Positions 17,972-27,293 of a DNA stretch of 37,462 nucleotides are shown one piece after another; the first letter of the stretch is position 1; the number at the start of each line of letters is the position of its first letter. This DNA comes from Prochlorococcus sp. AG-449-J16 (GTDB lineage Bacteria > Cyanobacteriota > Cyanobacteriia > PCC-6307 > Cyanobiaceae): contig QCQK01000013.1 of NCBI GenBank assembly GCA_003209565.1, positions 1-37,462 on the forward strand, read 5' to 3'. Position numbers and translations under genes: made by a program. Below the pieces are notes generated by a model. It did not search any database. It saw only the letters and a list, made by a program, of their open reading frames with translations, and was not told the DNA's origin.

Positions 17972-18668
17972 TAAGTGTATTAAGTAAGATCTCGTATAAA
18001 TTTAGATTATTCAAGCAATGACCTTGCTGAGACAATTTAATTAAAATTGGATTCCTATCAAGAATTTTATTTAAGGAATCTAAGAAGTTATTATTTGATT
18101 CGTTGTCTAGAATCAAATCATTTTCTGATTTTATAAAAATAATTTTGCAATCTTTTCTTAAAAATAATGGGATATCTCTATTGATATAAAGTTGTTTTAA
18201 ATCACCTAAAAGAAGAGTTTTATTTAAACTCTCTAAACTTTTATAAAAGATATTTTTAAAACTATTATTCATATGATTTGGCATAAATGATCTATGTATA
18301 AATTCTTTCAACATATCCTTAGCTTCATCTTTTGTGATTTTTGTTTCCATTCTTTTTAGAGACTTCAAAATAAAGTTTCTATTATTACTTAAAGGAAGAA
18401 AATTATTAAAAGAATTTATTAGAACAATATGAGTTGCTTCTTTTAAGATTTTTTTTTGCATTAAATGAAAACCAAATGAATGGCATAAAGTCATTTTGAT
18501 TTCTTTTTTAGATTCGCTTTTAATCCATTTTGCTTGATAATTATTTGTTGAAAAATACCCCCTTTCATTATCTTGCCAATGCCAATTATTTTTTAAAAAA
18601 TCAACTTTATAATCATTCCAGAAATATTTATTTAGTCCCCACCCATGTTGAGTAATAATTTGTTTCAT
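17955..18668 (-). CDS. bioK: BioK-type pimeloyl-ACP methyl ester esterase
   Basis: An alpha/beta-hydrolase-like protein of 237 aa in the place where other bacteria use BioH or BioG. The likely nucleophile is S64 in CHSFG, with D184 (SENDLIL) and H217 (QQGHCL) completing a Ser-Asp-His triad; the N-terminal HGWGLNKYFW (8-17) fits the oxyanion-hole HGWG motif. BioK is the isofunctional esterase described from Prochlorococcus and marine Synechococcus; it removes the methyl group after two elongation cycles to release pimeloyl-ACP. Its start overlaps the bioF stop by four bases (ATGA) and its end overlaps bioC. The triad is read from motifs, not from a structure. Confidence 0.85.
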   Translation of the reverse strand: MKQIITQHGWGLNKYFWNDYKVDFLKNNWHWQDNERGYFSTNNYQAKWIKSESKKEIKMTLCHSFGFHLMQKKILKEATHIVLINSFNNFLPLSNNRNFILKSLKRMETKITKDEAKDMLKEFIHRSFMPNHMNNSFKNIFYKSLESLNKTLLLGDLKQLYINRDIPLFLRKDCKIIFIKSENDLILDNESNNNFLDSLNKILDRNPILIKLSQQGHCLNNLNLYEILLNTLNDENG

Positions 18669-19804
18669 TTAAACTCTTTTAATACTGCAATGAAATTTTT
18701 TAGCAGATTCAAATTTAAGTTTCTTCGTATTGTTATTCTGATTCTTGATTGCCCAACTGGAACAGTAGGGGGTCTTATCGCAATTGCTAAAAACCCATTT
18801 TCCTCAAGATATTTTTGTAAATTAATTGCCTTCTCTTCTTTGCCAACAATAATTGATAAAATGTGAGAATCTCCCTGAATTGGAAAACTGAAATTTTTAA
18901 TAATTTCATCTTTCCATATCTTCGCAGAAGATAACAACTCATTCCCCCATTCTTTATTTTCTAAAATTTTTTTTAAACCTTCTAGTGCTCCAGCAGCTAA
19001 AGATGGTGCAAGAGCGGTTGTGTACCTAAATGCACCACTTGTTTGGATAAGATACTCACCAATTTTTGAATTGGAGGCTATGAAAGCGCCACCGCTTCCA
19101 AATGCTTTTCCAAAAGTTCCAGTAATTATAGTTATATCTGAACGGAAATTAAAACTTAAACCTCTGCCTTCAGGGCCCAAGATCCCAATTGCATGGGCTT
19201 CGTCAACTAATAATTGAACACTATTTTTGTTGCAAATTTCCGTTATTTCTCTGAGCGGAGCAATTGATCCCTCCATGCTATAAAGAGATTCGACAACAAC
19301 TAAAATGGAATTTTTTGTGGGGTTAGATTTAATAATTTTATCTTCTAAATCTTTTAAATTATTGTGTGCAAATCGAACTAGTTTAGCTTGAGCGGCTTTA
19401 ACTCCAACCAATAAAGAGTTATGGATTAATTTATCTGCTATTACGATACTATTTCTGTTTGCTAAAGTCTGGATAGCGGCTATATTTGCTTGAAATCCGC
19501 TTGGGAAAAGTAATACTTTATCTTGATCAAGCCACTTGGCAAGTTCTGTTTCTAATAATTTATGTATTGGTCTTGAACCTGTAATAAACCTAGAGCTTCC
19601 TGAACCAATACCTTCTAACATGCTTATTTCGTAAGCAGCTTTTATTAAATCCTTGTCCCTACTTAATCCAAAATAATCGTTGCTGCATAGGTCTATAAGT
19701 TTTTTATTTTGCGAATTTGAACTTAGAAGTTCGAATGATTTTTTACCTAAAGAAAATGTTTTTAATTTACGGATTCTATTTTTTGGAATTTTTATTTTTT
19801 TCAT
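18665..19804 (-). CDS. bioF: 8-amino-7-oxononanoate synthase
   Basis: PLP-dependent alpha-oxoamine synthase that condenses pimeloyl-ACP with L-alanine, the first step of biotin ring assembly. The 379-aa protein shows LCSNDYFGLSRD (39-50), GSGSSRFITGSRPIHKLLE (67-85), DEAHAIGILGPEGRG (201-215) and the Schiff-base lysine K233 in GTFGKAFGSGG. It is the first gene of the biotin unit, whose promoter must lie in the 139-base gap shared with the divergent helicase gene. bioB (biotin synthase) is not in this window. Confidence 0.95.
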   Translation of the reverse strand: MKKIKIPKNRIRKLKTFSLGKKSFELLSSNSQNKKLIDLCSNDYFGLSRDKDLIKAAYEISMLEGIGSGSSRFITGSRPIHKLLETELAKWLDQDKVLLFPSGFQANIAAIQTLANRNSIVIADKLIHNSLLVGVKAAQAKLVRFAHNNLKDLEDKIIKSNPTKNSILVVVESLYSMEGSIAPLREITEICNKNSVQLLVDEAHAIGILGPEGRGLSFNFRSDITIITGTFGKAFGSGGAFIASNSKIGEYLIQTSGAFRYTTALAPSLAAGALEGLKKILENKEWGNELLSSAKIWKDEIIKNFSFPIQGDSHILSIIVGKEEKAINLQKYLEENGFLAIAIRPPTVPVGQSRIRITIRRNLNLNLLKNFIAVLKEFK

Positions 19805-19888
19805 GTTGGCAAAATAAAATATAGTGGATTTAATTAAAAAGATTTAGATTTGCTATTAAAGTTTGCAAGGTATTTTTTGTTTATTAAT

Positions 19889-19900
19889 ATCTATATAGAT
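19889..19900. repeat. 12-base palindrome in the bioF/helicase intergenic region
   Basis: ATCTATATAGAT is a perfect 12-base palindrome in the gap between divergent bioF and the helicase gene. It could be a protein-binding site or simply contain a -10 element (TATATA, 19892-19897). It does not match the BirA, BioQ or BioR consensus that I know. AT-rich palindromes of this size arise by chance, so weight is low. Confidence 0.3.
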
Positions 19901-19943
19901 CATATATTAAGAAGTTAACTCATCCTCTCTTCAATCACAATTA

Positions 19944-22670
19944 TTGCTTAATTTAGAGGAATATTTCCCCTTTCCACTAGATGATTTCCAATTAAAAGCA
20001 ATTCGAGCTATTAATAGCGGAAATTCTGTTGTTTTAACGGCCCCAACAGGTTCGGGTAAAACATTGATAGGTGAATTTGCTATATATAGAGGCTTATCGC
20101 ATGACAGTAGAGTTTTTTATACGACACCTTTAAAAGCACTATCAAATCAAAAGTTTAGAGATTTTGCTAATCAATATGGTAATAATAAAGTTGGTCTTTT
20201 AACTGGAGATATAAGTATAAATAGAGAAGCACCAATCTTAGTTATGACTACTGAGATTTTTAGGAACATGCTTTATGGCGAATTTGATGAATTTGATGAT
20301 CCCTTAGAGAATTTAGAATCTGTGATTCTTGATGAATGCCATTATATGAATGACCCCCAAAGAGGCACAGTTTGGGAAGAAACCATAATCCATTGCCCTA
20401 CTAGAACTCAAATAATAGCTTTATCAGCAACAATAGCCAATGCAGATCAACTACAAAATTGGATAGAAAAAGTTCATGGGCCAACAGTACTAATTAATAG
20501 CGATAAGAGACCAGTCCCACTTGATTTTATTTTTTGTAGTGTTAAAGGCCTCCATCCACTTTTAAATAATAAGGGTAATGGAATTCATCCAAACTGTAAG
20601 ATTTGGAGAGCTCCTAAAGGGCAGAAAATGAGAGGAAAAGTGGGCAGGATAATGCAACCTAAGTCTCCCTCAATTGGCTTTGTAATCTCTAAACTAGCTG
20701 AACGAAATATGTTGCCAGCTATTTATTTTATCTTTAGTAGAAGAGGATGTGACAAGGCTATTGAGAATATAAAAGACTTAACTTTAGTAAGTTATTCAGA
20801 GGCAAATTTGATATCCCAAAAATTAGATGTTTATCTTAAAAATAATCAAGAGGCAATTAAAGATAAATCTCAATGCGAGGCATTAAAACGAGGCATTGCA
20901 TCTCACCATGCTGGATTATTGCCTGCATGGAAAGAATTGGTTGAGGAATTATTTCAGCAAGGTTTGATAAAAGTTGTTTTTGCAACTGAAACTCTTGCTG
21001 CAGGAATTAATATGCCCGCAAGAGCCACTGTTATTTCTTCTTTATCAAAAAGGACAGAAGATGGGCATAGATTATTATTTAGCAGTGAATTTTTGCAAAT
21101 GTCAGGGAGAGCTGGAAGAAGAGGAAAAGATACTCAAGGATATGTTGTTACATTACAAACAAGATTCGAAGGTGCCAAAGAAGCAAGTGCACTGGCTATT
21201 AGTAAACCAAATTCTTTAGAGAGTCAATTCACTCCAAGTTATGGAATGGTACTTAATCTTTTACAAAGTTACACTTTAGAAAAGTCTAAAGAATTAATTA
21301 AAAGAAGTTTTGGTAGTTTTTTATATTTAGGTGAATCTTCAGGTGAGAATATAATTCTTGAAAATTTAGATAAGGATTTAATTGAATTAAAAAAAATTAC
21401 ATCTAACGTTTCATGGAAAGATTTTGATGCCTACGAAAAGTTAAAAAATCGTCTTAAAGAAGAGAGAAGACTCTTGAAAATTTTAGAAAAACAAGCAGCA
21501 GAAAAATTATCAGAAGAGATCACTAATGCACTCCCATATATTAAAGATGGAAGCTTAATTTCAATCAAAGCTCCTCAAATTAAAAGAAAAATTGTTCCAG
21601 GATTAATTTGTAAGAAAATATATGAATCTCAAAAAATAAAGAGTTTATTGTGTTTGACAGTTGATAATTTATTTATCCTTATAAAACCCTCATACATTGT
21701 AAGTATTTTTAATGATTTGGATGTAATTGATGTCTTAGGACTTGAAGTACCAAAGATGTATTTTTCTGGAGAGGTATTTAGAGGAGATGATATGTCGCAG
21801 TGTTATGCGGATCAAATTTTAGAAGTTTCTAAAAAAAATGATTTACAAACTCCACAATATGATTTGTCAACGGAAGTTTTGGCACAGCAGCAACAAATTA
21901 ATAATTTAGAAGAAACAGTTAATGAACATCCCGCACATAGATTTGGAGACTCTAGGAAATTAAAAAAATATAGAAAAAGAATTTTTGATGTTGAACAAGA
22001 AATATATATGAGAAAAAAACTTCTTGAAGATAAAGAAAATCATAACTGGAGAACTTTTACCGATTTGATTAAAATTTTGAATTATTTCGGTTGTTTAAAT
22101 GATTTGGAATTGACAGAAGTTGGACAAACAGTTGGTGCAATAAGAAGTGAAAATGAATTATGGATTGGTCTGGTTTTAGTTAGTGGTTATTTAGACGATT
22201 TAGATCCTCCTGAGTTAGCTGCAATTATTCAAGCTATATGTGTTGATATAAGGAGGCCTAATCTTTGGTGTAATTTCAAGCCTTCTTTAAAGGTAATAGA
22301 TGTTTTTAATGAATTAGATGGTTTAAGAAAATTAGTCGCTTCTCAACAAAATAAGTTTCATATTGAAATCCCTATTTATTTAGAAACAGAGTTAACTGGA
22401 ATTATTTCTGAATGGGCGAGAGGAAAAAAATGGAAAGATTTGGTTTTTAATACTTCATTAGACGAAGGTGATGTAGTGAGAATTATGAGAAGATCAATTG
22501 ATGTCCTTTCTCAAGTTCAATACTGTATTGGTGTTAGTAATAAATTAAAAAGCAAAGCAAAGCTAGCATTAAAAGCTATCAATCGTTTTCCTGTTTCTGA
22601 ATCTAATGATCTTATGAAAGTCTCTGAAGATATTAATCCTGCAACAAAAAGAATTGACAATAATTCTTAA
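19944..22670 (+). CDS. Ski2-like DExH-box RNA helicase
   Basis: A 908-aa superfamily 2 helicase. Motif I is APTGSGKT (33-40), motif Ia TTPLKALSNQKF (60-71), motif II DECH (130-133), motif III is SATIAN, followed by SRRGCDKAI and, in the second RecA domain, ATETLAAGINMPARATV and QMSGRAGRRG. The long C-terminal region (about residues 440-900) contains the helical DSHCT-type domain of Ski2/Mtr4 proteins. It belongs to the cyanobacterial group related to the chloroplast helicase ISE2. Substrates are probably structured RNAs. The start is a TTG at 19944; the frame is open for 11 more codons upstream without any standard start, so the N-terminus may be slightly longer than drawn. Confidence 0.9.
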   Translation: MLNLEEYFPFPLDDFQLKAIRAINSGNSVVLTAPTGSGKTLIGEFAIYRGLSHDSRVFYTTPLKALSNQKFRDFANQYGNNKVGLLTGDISINREAPILVMTTEIFRNMLYGEFDEFDDPLENLESVILDECHYMNDPQRGTVWEETIIHCPTRTQIIALSATIANADQLQNWIEKVHGPTVLINSDKRPVPLDFIFCSVKGLHPLLNNKGNGIHPNCKIWRAPKGQKMRGKVGRIMQPKSPSIGFVISKLAERNMLPAIYFIFSRRGCDKAIENIKDLTLVSYSEANLISQKLDVYLKNNQEAIKDKSQCEALKRGIASHHAGLLPAWKELVEELFQQGLIKVVFATETLAAGINMPARATVISSLSKRTEDGHRLLFSSEFLQMSGRAGRRGKDTQGYVVTLQTRFEGAKEASALAISKPNSLESQFTPSYGMVLNLLQSYTLEKSKELIKRSFGSFLYLGESSGENIILENLDKDLIELKKITSNVSWKDFDAYEKLKNRLKEERRLLKILEKQAAEKLSEEITNALPYIKDGSLISIKAPQIKRKIVPGLICKKIYESQKIKSLLCLTVDNLFILIKPSYIVSIFNDLDVIDVLGLEVPKMYFSGEVFRGDDMSQCYADQILEVSKKNDLQTPQYDLSTEVLAQQQQINNLEETVNEHPAHRFGDSRKLKKYRKRIFDVEQEIYMRKKLLEDKENHNWRTFTDLIKILNYFGCLNDLELTEVGQTVGAIRSENELWIGLVLVSGYLDDLDPPELAAIIQAICVDIRRPNLWCNFKPSLKVIDVFNELDGLRKLVASQQNKFHIEIPIYLETELTGIISEWARGKKWKDLVFNTSLDEGDVVRIMRRSIDVLSQVQYCIGVSNKLKSKAKLALKAINRFPVSESNDLMKVSEDINPATKRIDNNS

Positions 22671-22680
22671 ATTTTTTTAA

Positions 22681-24066
22681 TCAAATCATTGAATTGATAT
22701 TCATTGCTTCATCAAATTCATCTTCGTTTAAATAACCTAATTTAAGGGTTGCCTCTTTTAAATTTAATGATTCTTTGAAGGCAAGGTTTGCAATTTCAGC
22801 TGCTTTTTCATAACCAACTTTTGGCACTATGGCTGTAACCAACATTAGTGAATTTTCTAAATTTAACTTCATTTTATTTTGATTAGGTTCCATCCCATTA
22901 ACTAATTTTATTCTGAAGTTTTCTATTACATTTTTTAGTAATTTTAAACTTGTGAGAATATTAAACCCAATAAGAGGCTTATATTCATTCATCTGTAAAG
23001 TGCCGCTAGAATTTGCCATTGAAACTGCATATTCAAGACCCATTATCTGAGTACAAACCATTGATAAGGCTTCGCATTGAGTTGGATTCACTTTACCCGG
23101 CATGATAGAACTTCCAGGTTCATTTTGAGGAATAATTAGTTCATATATTCCTGATCTTGGACCAGAAGATAGAATTTTTATATCATTTGAAATTTTAAAT
23201 AATGCACCTGCTAATATTTTTATCTGACTCATTACTTGAGCTAGACGATCATGAGAGGCCATGATGGAAAAATTATTTTTTGATTTATAGAACATTAGAT
23301 TAGTATCATCGGAAATTGATTTTATAGACTCTTCGCAAAATCCTTTTGGACAATTAATCCCTGTTCCAACTGCAGTTCCTCCCAGTGGTAAGAAATACAA
23401 TTCATTCAGACTAATAATAATTGCATTCTCAGCATCTTTAAGTTGCTCTGACCATCCTGATATTTCTTGCCCAAAAGTAAGGGGAACTGCATCTTGAAAA
23501 TGGGTTCTTCCTATCTTTATAAGGTCTTTCCATTCTTCACTTTTTTTATCAAGGATCTTAGTAAGTTCTCTTATCGTTGGAACTAAATTTTTGATTATTT
23601 CATTAACAACAGATATTTGAATAGCAGCAGGAAAAGTGTCATTAGTTGACTGAGATTTATTTACATCATCATTCGGATGAATTGGTTTATGACTACCAAG
23701 CTCTGAATTAGTTCTTAAAGCTGCAATATTTGAAATTACCTCATTAACATTCATATTTGTTTGCGTGCCACTACCTGTTTGCCAAACCTTTAAGGGAAAC
23801 TGTGAATCGTGAAGGCCATTAAGTATTTCTGTACATGCCTCTACAATTAAATCTTTTTTGCTTTTATCTATTAACCCTAAATTGAAATTCGCAATTGAAG
23901 CAGCTTTTTTTATGAGGGTGAGTGAATAAATTAATTCAATTGGAATTAATTCTTCTCCAATAGAAAAATTTATTATCGATCTTTGTGTTTGAGCACCCCA
24001 CAAAGCTTCGATGGGTACCTCAATTGTTCCCATACTATCTTTTTCAATCCTAAAGTTTTTTGTCAT
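22681..24066 (-). CDS. fumC: Class II fumarate hydratase
   Basis: Iron-independent fumarase interconverting fumarate and malate; 461 aa, the normal length for class II enzymes. Substrate-binding and catalytic motifs are TGSGTQTNMN (97-106), HPNDDVNKSQS (130-140), GRTHFQDAVP (186-195) and the superfamily signature GSSIMPGKVNP (318-328), with the catalytic serine in the mobile loop. It lies 48 bases downstream of purB on the same strand. purB releases fumarate from adenylosuccinate and SAICAR, so this gene order places fumarate-producing and fumarate-using enzymes together. Its stop is 10 bases from the convergent helicase stop. Confidence 0.95.
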   Translation of the reverse strand: MTKNFRIEKDSMGTIEVPIEALWGAQTQRSIINFSIGEELIPIELIYSLTLIKKAASIANFNLGLIDKSKKDLIVEACTEILNGLHDSQFPLKVWQTGSGTQTNMNVNEVISNIAALRTNSELGSHKPIHPNDDVNKSQSTNDTFPAAIQISVVNEIIKNLVPTIRELTKILDKKSEEWKDLIKIGRTHFQDAVPLTFGQEISGWSEQLKDAENAIIISLNELYFLPLGGTAVGTGINCPKGFCEESIKSISDDTNLMFYKSKNNFSIMASHDRLAQVMSQIKILAGALFKISNDIKILSSGPRSGIYELIIPQNEPGSSIMPGKVNPTQCEALSMVCTQIMGLEYAVSMANSSGTLQMNEYKPLIGFNILTSLKLLKNVIENFRIKLVNGMEPNQNKMKLNLENSLMLVTAIVPKVGYEKAAEIANLAFKESLNLKEATLKLGYLNEDEFDEAMNINSMI

Positions 24067-24081
24067 TATTCCTATGAAAAC

Positions 24082-24110
24082 ACTGGTTTACCTTAGCTAA
24101 GGTTTTCAGT
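24082..24110 (-). repeat. Palindromic hairpin between purB and fumC
   Basis: The 14-base perfect palindrome ACCTTAGCTAAGGT spans 24090-24103 in the purB-fumC gap. A second outer pairing, ACTG (24082-24085) with CAGT (24107-24110), could extend it around small internal loops. There is no following U-run on the minus strand before fumC, so it is not a standard terminator. It could be an operator or an mRNA hairpin. Confidence 0.4.
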
Positions 24111-24114
24111 AATC

Positions 24115-25410
24115 CTAGATACCTAACTTCTCCCATATTACACTTAAATTATTGAGATGAATTGAAGGATTAAAACATTCTTCTAAGTCACTTTGATTAA
24201 TAAAATCCATTATTTCATTATCTCTCTCTATATTTTGTTTGAAATTTCCATTATTAGTATTCCAGGCCTGATGAGCATTTTTTTGTACTAAGCTATAAGC
24301 CTTTTCTCTAGATAAGCCCTTCTCTACAAGTAAGAGTAAAACTTTCTGACTAAAGATTACCCCACCATATATATTTAAATTTTTGAGCATATTTTTTGGA
24401 TAAACTTCCAAATTTTTCACTATATCTTTCATTTCCCTGAGCATAAAATGCAAACAGATTGATACGTCAGGTAACATGATACGTTCATTTGAACTGTGGC
24501 TTATATCTCTTTCGTGCCAAAGCGCAACATTCTCTAATGCAGTTAAGACATAACTCCTCAAAATTCTTGCTAAACCGCTTATTCTTTCGCTTCGAATAGG
24601 ATTTCTTTTATGAGGCATGGCAGAACTTCCTTTTTGCCCTTTTGTAAAACCCTCCTCAACTTCTAAAACATCAGTTCTTTGTAAATTTCTTATTTCAGTT
24701 GAGAATCTATCTAGAGAAGCACCAACTAGTGCAATAGTTTGCACATATTCTGCATGTCTGTCTCTTGATATAACCTGTGTACTTGCTGTATCTGGTTTTA
24801 AGCCAAGTAAATCACAAGTTATTTGTTCTACTTTGGGATTCGTATTAGCATAAGTACCCATTGCACCACTTATTTGTCCGATAGCCACAGAATCTTTCAG
24901 TCTTAACAATCTTTTTCTGTTCCTTATTATTTCTGCTAACCATCCAGCAAGTTTAAAACCAAAGGAAATTGGCTCCCCATGAATTGCATGAGATCTACCA
25001 ATCATTAATGTATTTTTATGCTTACTTGCTAATAGTCTGACTTCATTTTCTAAGTTCTCAATTTCTTCTAATAACAATTCGCAAGAATCTTTTAACTGAA
25101 GAGATAAGCCGGTATCAAGTACATCGCTACTGGTCATGCCGACATGTATGTATCTTCCAGAGTCCCCTACAAATTCATTAACACTTGTAAGAAATGCAAT
25201 AACATCGTGTTTAACTTCTTTCTCAATTTCTGCAATTCTAGATTCATCAAACTTTGCTTTTATACTTATCTCTTTCATGGCATTCTCAGGAATTTTTCCT
25301 AGGGAAAAATTCGCTTCACATGCAGCTATTTCAACCTTAAGCCAACTCTGGAATTTTGCGCTTTCAGTCCAGATTTTCCCCATTTCGGGTAATGTGTAAC
25401 GCTCGATCAC
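24115..25410 (-). CDS. purB: Adenylosuccinate lyase
   Basis: Purine biosynthesis lyase that releases fumarate from SAICAR and from adenylosuccinate. The 431-aa protein begins MIERYTLPEMGKIW and shows KHDVIAFL (67-74), GMTSSDVLDT (91-100), GRSHAIHGEP (138-147, with H141 the likely general acid) and the signature GSSAMPHKRNP (261-271). Length and motifs are those of the short bacterial PurB class. It is divergent from tlyA across the largest gene-free gap of the window and precedes fumC on the same strand. Confidence 0.95.
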   Translation of the reverse strand: MIERYTLPEMGKIWTESAKFQSWLKVEIAACEANFSLGKIPENAMKEISIKAKFDESRIAEIEKEVKHDVIAFLTSVNEFVGDSGRYIHVGMTSSDVLDTGLSLQLKDSCELLLEEIENLENEVRLLASKHKNTLMIGRSHAIHGEPISFGFKLAGWLAEIIRNRKRLLRLKDSVAIGQISGAMGTYANTNPKVEQITCDLLGLKPDTASTQVISRDRHAEYVQTIALVGASLDRFSTEIRNLQRTDVLEVEEGFTKGQKGSSAMPHKRNPIRSERISGLARILRSYVLTALENVALWHERDISHSSNERIMLPDVSICLHFMLREMKDIVKNLEVYPKNMLKNLNIYGGVIFSQKVLLLLVEKGLSREKAYSLVQKNAHQAWNTNNGNFKQNIERDNEIMDFINQSDLEECFNPSIHLNNLSVIWEKLGI

Positions 25411-25692
25411 AATTTTTTCTTAATTATCAATTTAAACTTTATAACCAAAATCGAATTATTGCTTTATACCTTAAAGATGTACTTGCCATTGAACATATTT
25501 GCCTGATTATTATTTTCTTATGTAACATTTTTTGGCTAATAAAGAAAGCTCAAACATAAAAGTGTTTGCATTTATTCCTTTTGTTAATAATGGGTAATTT
25601 CTTAGTTCTAATTTAAAATTGGAAAGTACTAAAGAATTTGGATCTTAATCTTGTAGAAGTACATTATTCAGTCTTTTTTTATTGATTAATAG
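25411..25692. other. Intergenic region between divergent purB and tlyA
   Basis: 282 bases, the longest gene-free stretch here. Both flanking genes read outward, so two promoters must lie within. The sequence is AT-rich with stop codons in all frames at short intervals. I see no tRNA fold, no strong hairpin and no convincing small gene. A frame entering from inside purB and ending at 25559 is antisense to purB for its first part and is not convincing. Confidence 0.6.
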
Positions 25693-26505
25693 ATGATTAA
25701 AAAAAGTAGATTAGACATTTATCTCCTAAATAAAGGTTTATGTGAAACTCGTCAAAAAGCCCAAGGTTTAATTCTTGCTGGCAAGGTTAGAGATAGCAAT
25801 GGAAAAGTATTGGATAAACCTGGACAGCAAGTATTAATTGGATCTGAATTTTTTATTGATTCTGAGCCTATGTTTGTATCAAGGGGCGGCGAAAAATTAT
25901 TGGAGGCGTTTAAAAAACTCGAAATTAAAGTAAAAGATAAAATATGTATTGACGCAGGAATATCTACTGGGGGATTTACTGATTGCTTGTTGCAGCAAGG
26001 AGCAAAGTTAGTTTATGGGATAGATGTTGGTTATGGACAGACTGCATGGAAGATTAGAAATAACCCCAAAGTCATACTTCTTGAACGAACTAATATTCGA
26101 AATTTAAAACCTAGTGATCTTTTATCTAAATATAATGAACTGCCAAATTTTGTGGTTGCTGATTTGTCTTTTATATCATTAAAGTTAGTTTTTAAATCTA
26201 TCAGTGATTTATTAGCAGGTGATTGTATTGAGGGAATATTTTTAATTAAACCTCAATTTGAGGTGGGTAAAGATAAAGTCAGTAAAGGTGGAGTTGTTCG
26301 CAATCCTAAGTTCCATACTGAGGCAATAGAATCTGTTATTTATGCGGCTAAGAATTTCCAATGGAATATAAAGAATTTGATAGCTTCTCCGCTAGTAGGT
26401 CCTGCTGGAAACCATGAATATCTAGCTTGGATGACCTTAGGAAGTCAAATAAATAAGAGGATTAATAGTGAATATATACAAAATTTAGTAAAAGAAACTC
26501 TTTAA
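25693..26505 (+). CDS. tlyA: TlyA family rRNA methyltransferase / S4-domain FtsJ-like protein
   Basis: A 270-aa protein with an N-terminal S4 RNA-binding domain (residues about 1-60: RLDIYLLNKGLCETRQKAQG) and a C-terminal RrmJ/FtsJ-type methyltransferase domain. SRGGEKLLEAF (63-73) is followed by SAM motif I in CIDAGISTGGFTDCLLQQGA (85-104) and by VADLSFISL and LIKPQFEVGKDKV. TlyA proteins in actinobacteria 2'-O-methylate 16S C1409 and 23S C1920; older annotations call them hemolysin A. The cyanobacterial target is inferred. The stop lies a single base from the convergent glnB stop. Confidence 0.9.
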   Translation: MIKKSRLDIYLLNKGLCETRQKAQGLILAGKVRDSNGKVLDKPGQQVLIGSEFFIDSEPMFVSRGGEKLLEAFKKLEIKVKDKICIDAGISTGGFTDCLLQQGAKLVYGIDVGYGQTAWKIRNNPKVILLERTNIRNLKPSDLLSKYNELPNFVVADLSFISLKLVFKSISDLLAGDCIEGIFLIKPQFEVGKDKVSKGGVVRNPKFHTEAIESVIYAAKNFQWNIKNLIASPLVGPAGNHEYLAWMTLGSQINKRINSEYIQNLVKETL

Positions 26506-26506
26506 A

Positions 26507-26869
<363 letters not shown>

Positions 26870-27115
26870 TTAATTGTTTTTTGGGAAAACATCCAGCATT
26901 GAAATATCAGAAAAACATTCAATATCAAGTCCTGCGTTCGTGGCGTCTTCAATTAATAATTGGGAATTTTCTTTAGAAATTATTACTGTACTATTTGACA
27001 ACGCTTCCCATTGATCATTCTCAAAGTGTGTTTGAAGCCATAACATTCCTACTGCGCTTTTTGGCTGCAAGGATTTATTTAAATCGTTATCGATATTTAT
27101 CAAACAAATGTCCAT
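26870..27115 (-). CDS. Conserved-looking small protein of unknown function upstream of glnB
   Basis: An 81-aa soluble protein without recognisable domain. It starts MDICLINIDNDLNKSLQPKS, has an aromatic/hydrophobic centre (GMLWLQTHFENDQWEALSNS) and a predicted beta-alpha-beta-like second half (TVIISKENSQLLIEDATNAG). It is acidic, with two cysteines (C4, C67) and no membrane segment. It begins about 16 bases downstream of the predicted NtcA-driven start and ends 24 bases before glnB, so it is probably the first gene of a nitrogen-regulated glnB transcript. No function can be assigned. It is not PirA or PipX as I know those proteins. Confidence 0.7.
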   Translation of the reverse strand: MDICLINIDNDLNKSLQPKSAVGMLWLQTHFENDQWEALSNSTVIISKENSQLLIEDATNAGLDIECFSDISMLDVFPKNN

Positions 27116-27138
27116 TAAATTTTCATTGAACTAAACAC

Positions 27139-27181
27139 ATATAACCTTTTAAACCGACATTATGAATGTTACAAGCGATAC
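27139..27181 (-). promoter_or_regulatory. NtcA-type promoter of the 81-aa gene and glnB
   Basis: On the minus strand, 27181 to 27168 reads GTATCGCTTGTAAC, which is GTA-N8-AAC, one base off the NtcA consensus GTA-N8-TAC. After 23 bases comes a -10-like TTATAT (27144-27139). NtcA-activated promoters place the box near -41.5, about 22 bases before the -10, so the spacing fits. The predicted start would be near 27131, giving a leader of about 16 bases. Sites and spacing are read directly; activity is inferred. Confidence 0.6.
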
Positions 27182-27293
27182 AAAAATAGGATTTAGCAGC
27201 TTTTGACTTATTCAATTGTAATACTTAAGCGTGTTGAGATTTTTGCAGATTTTGATCTTTTTATATAGTTTTAGTAAATAAGTTCTACTAAAA

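Noticed and set aside
25356..25559. 67-aa frame reading out of the antisense side of purB into the gap
   Set aside because: Its first part is the complement of conserved purB codons and the rest lacks a start signal or a recognisable protein; most likely a shadow.
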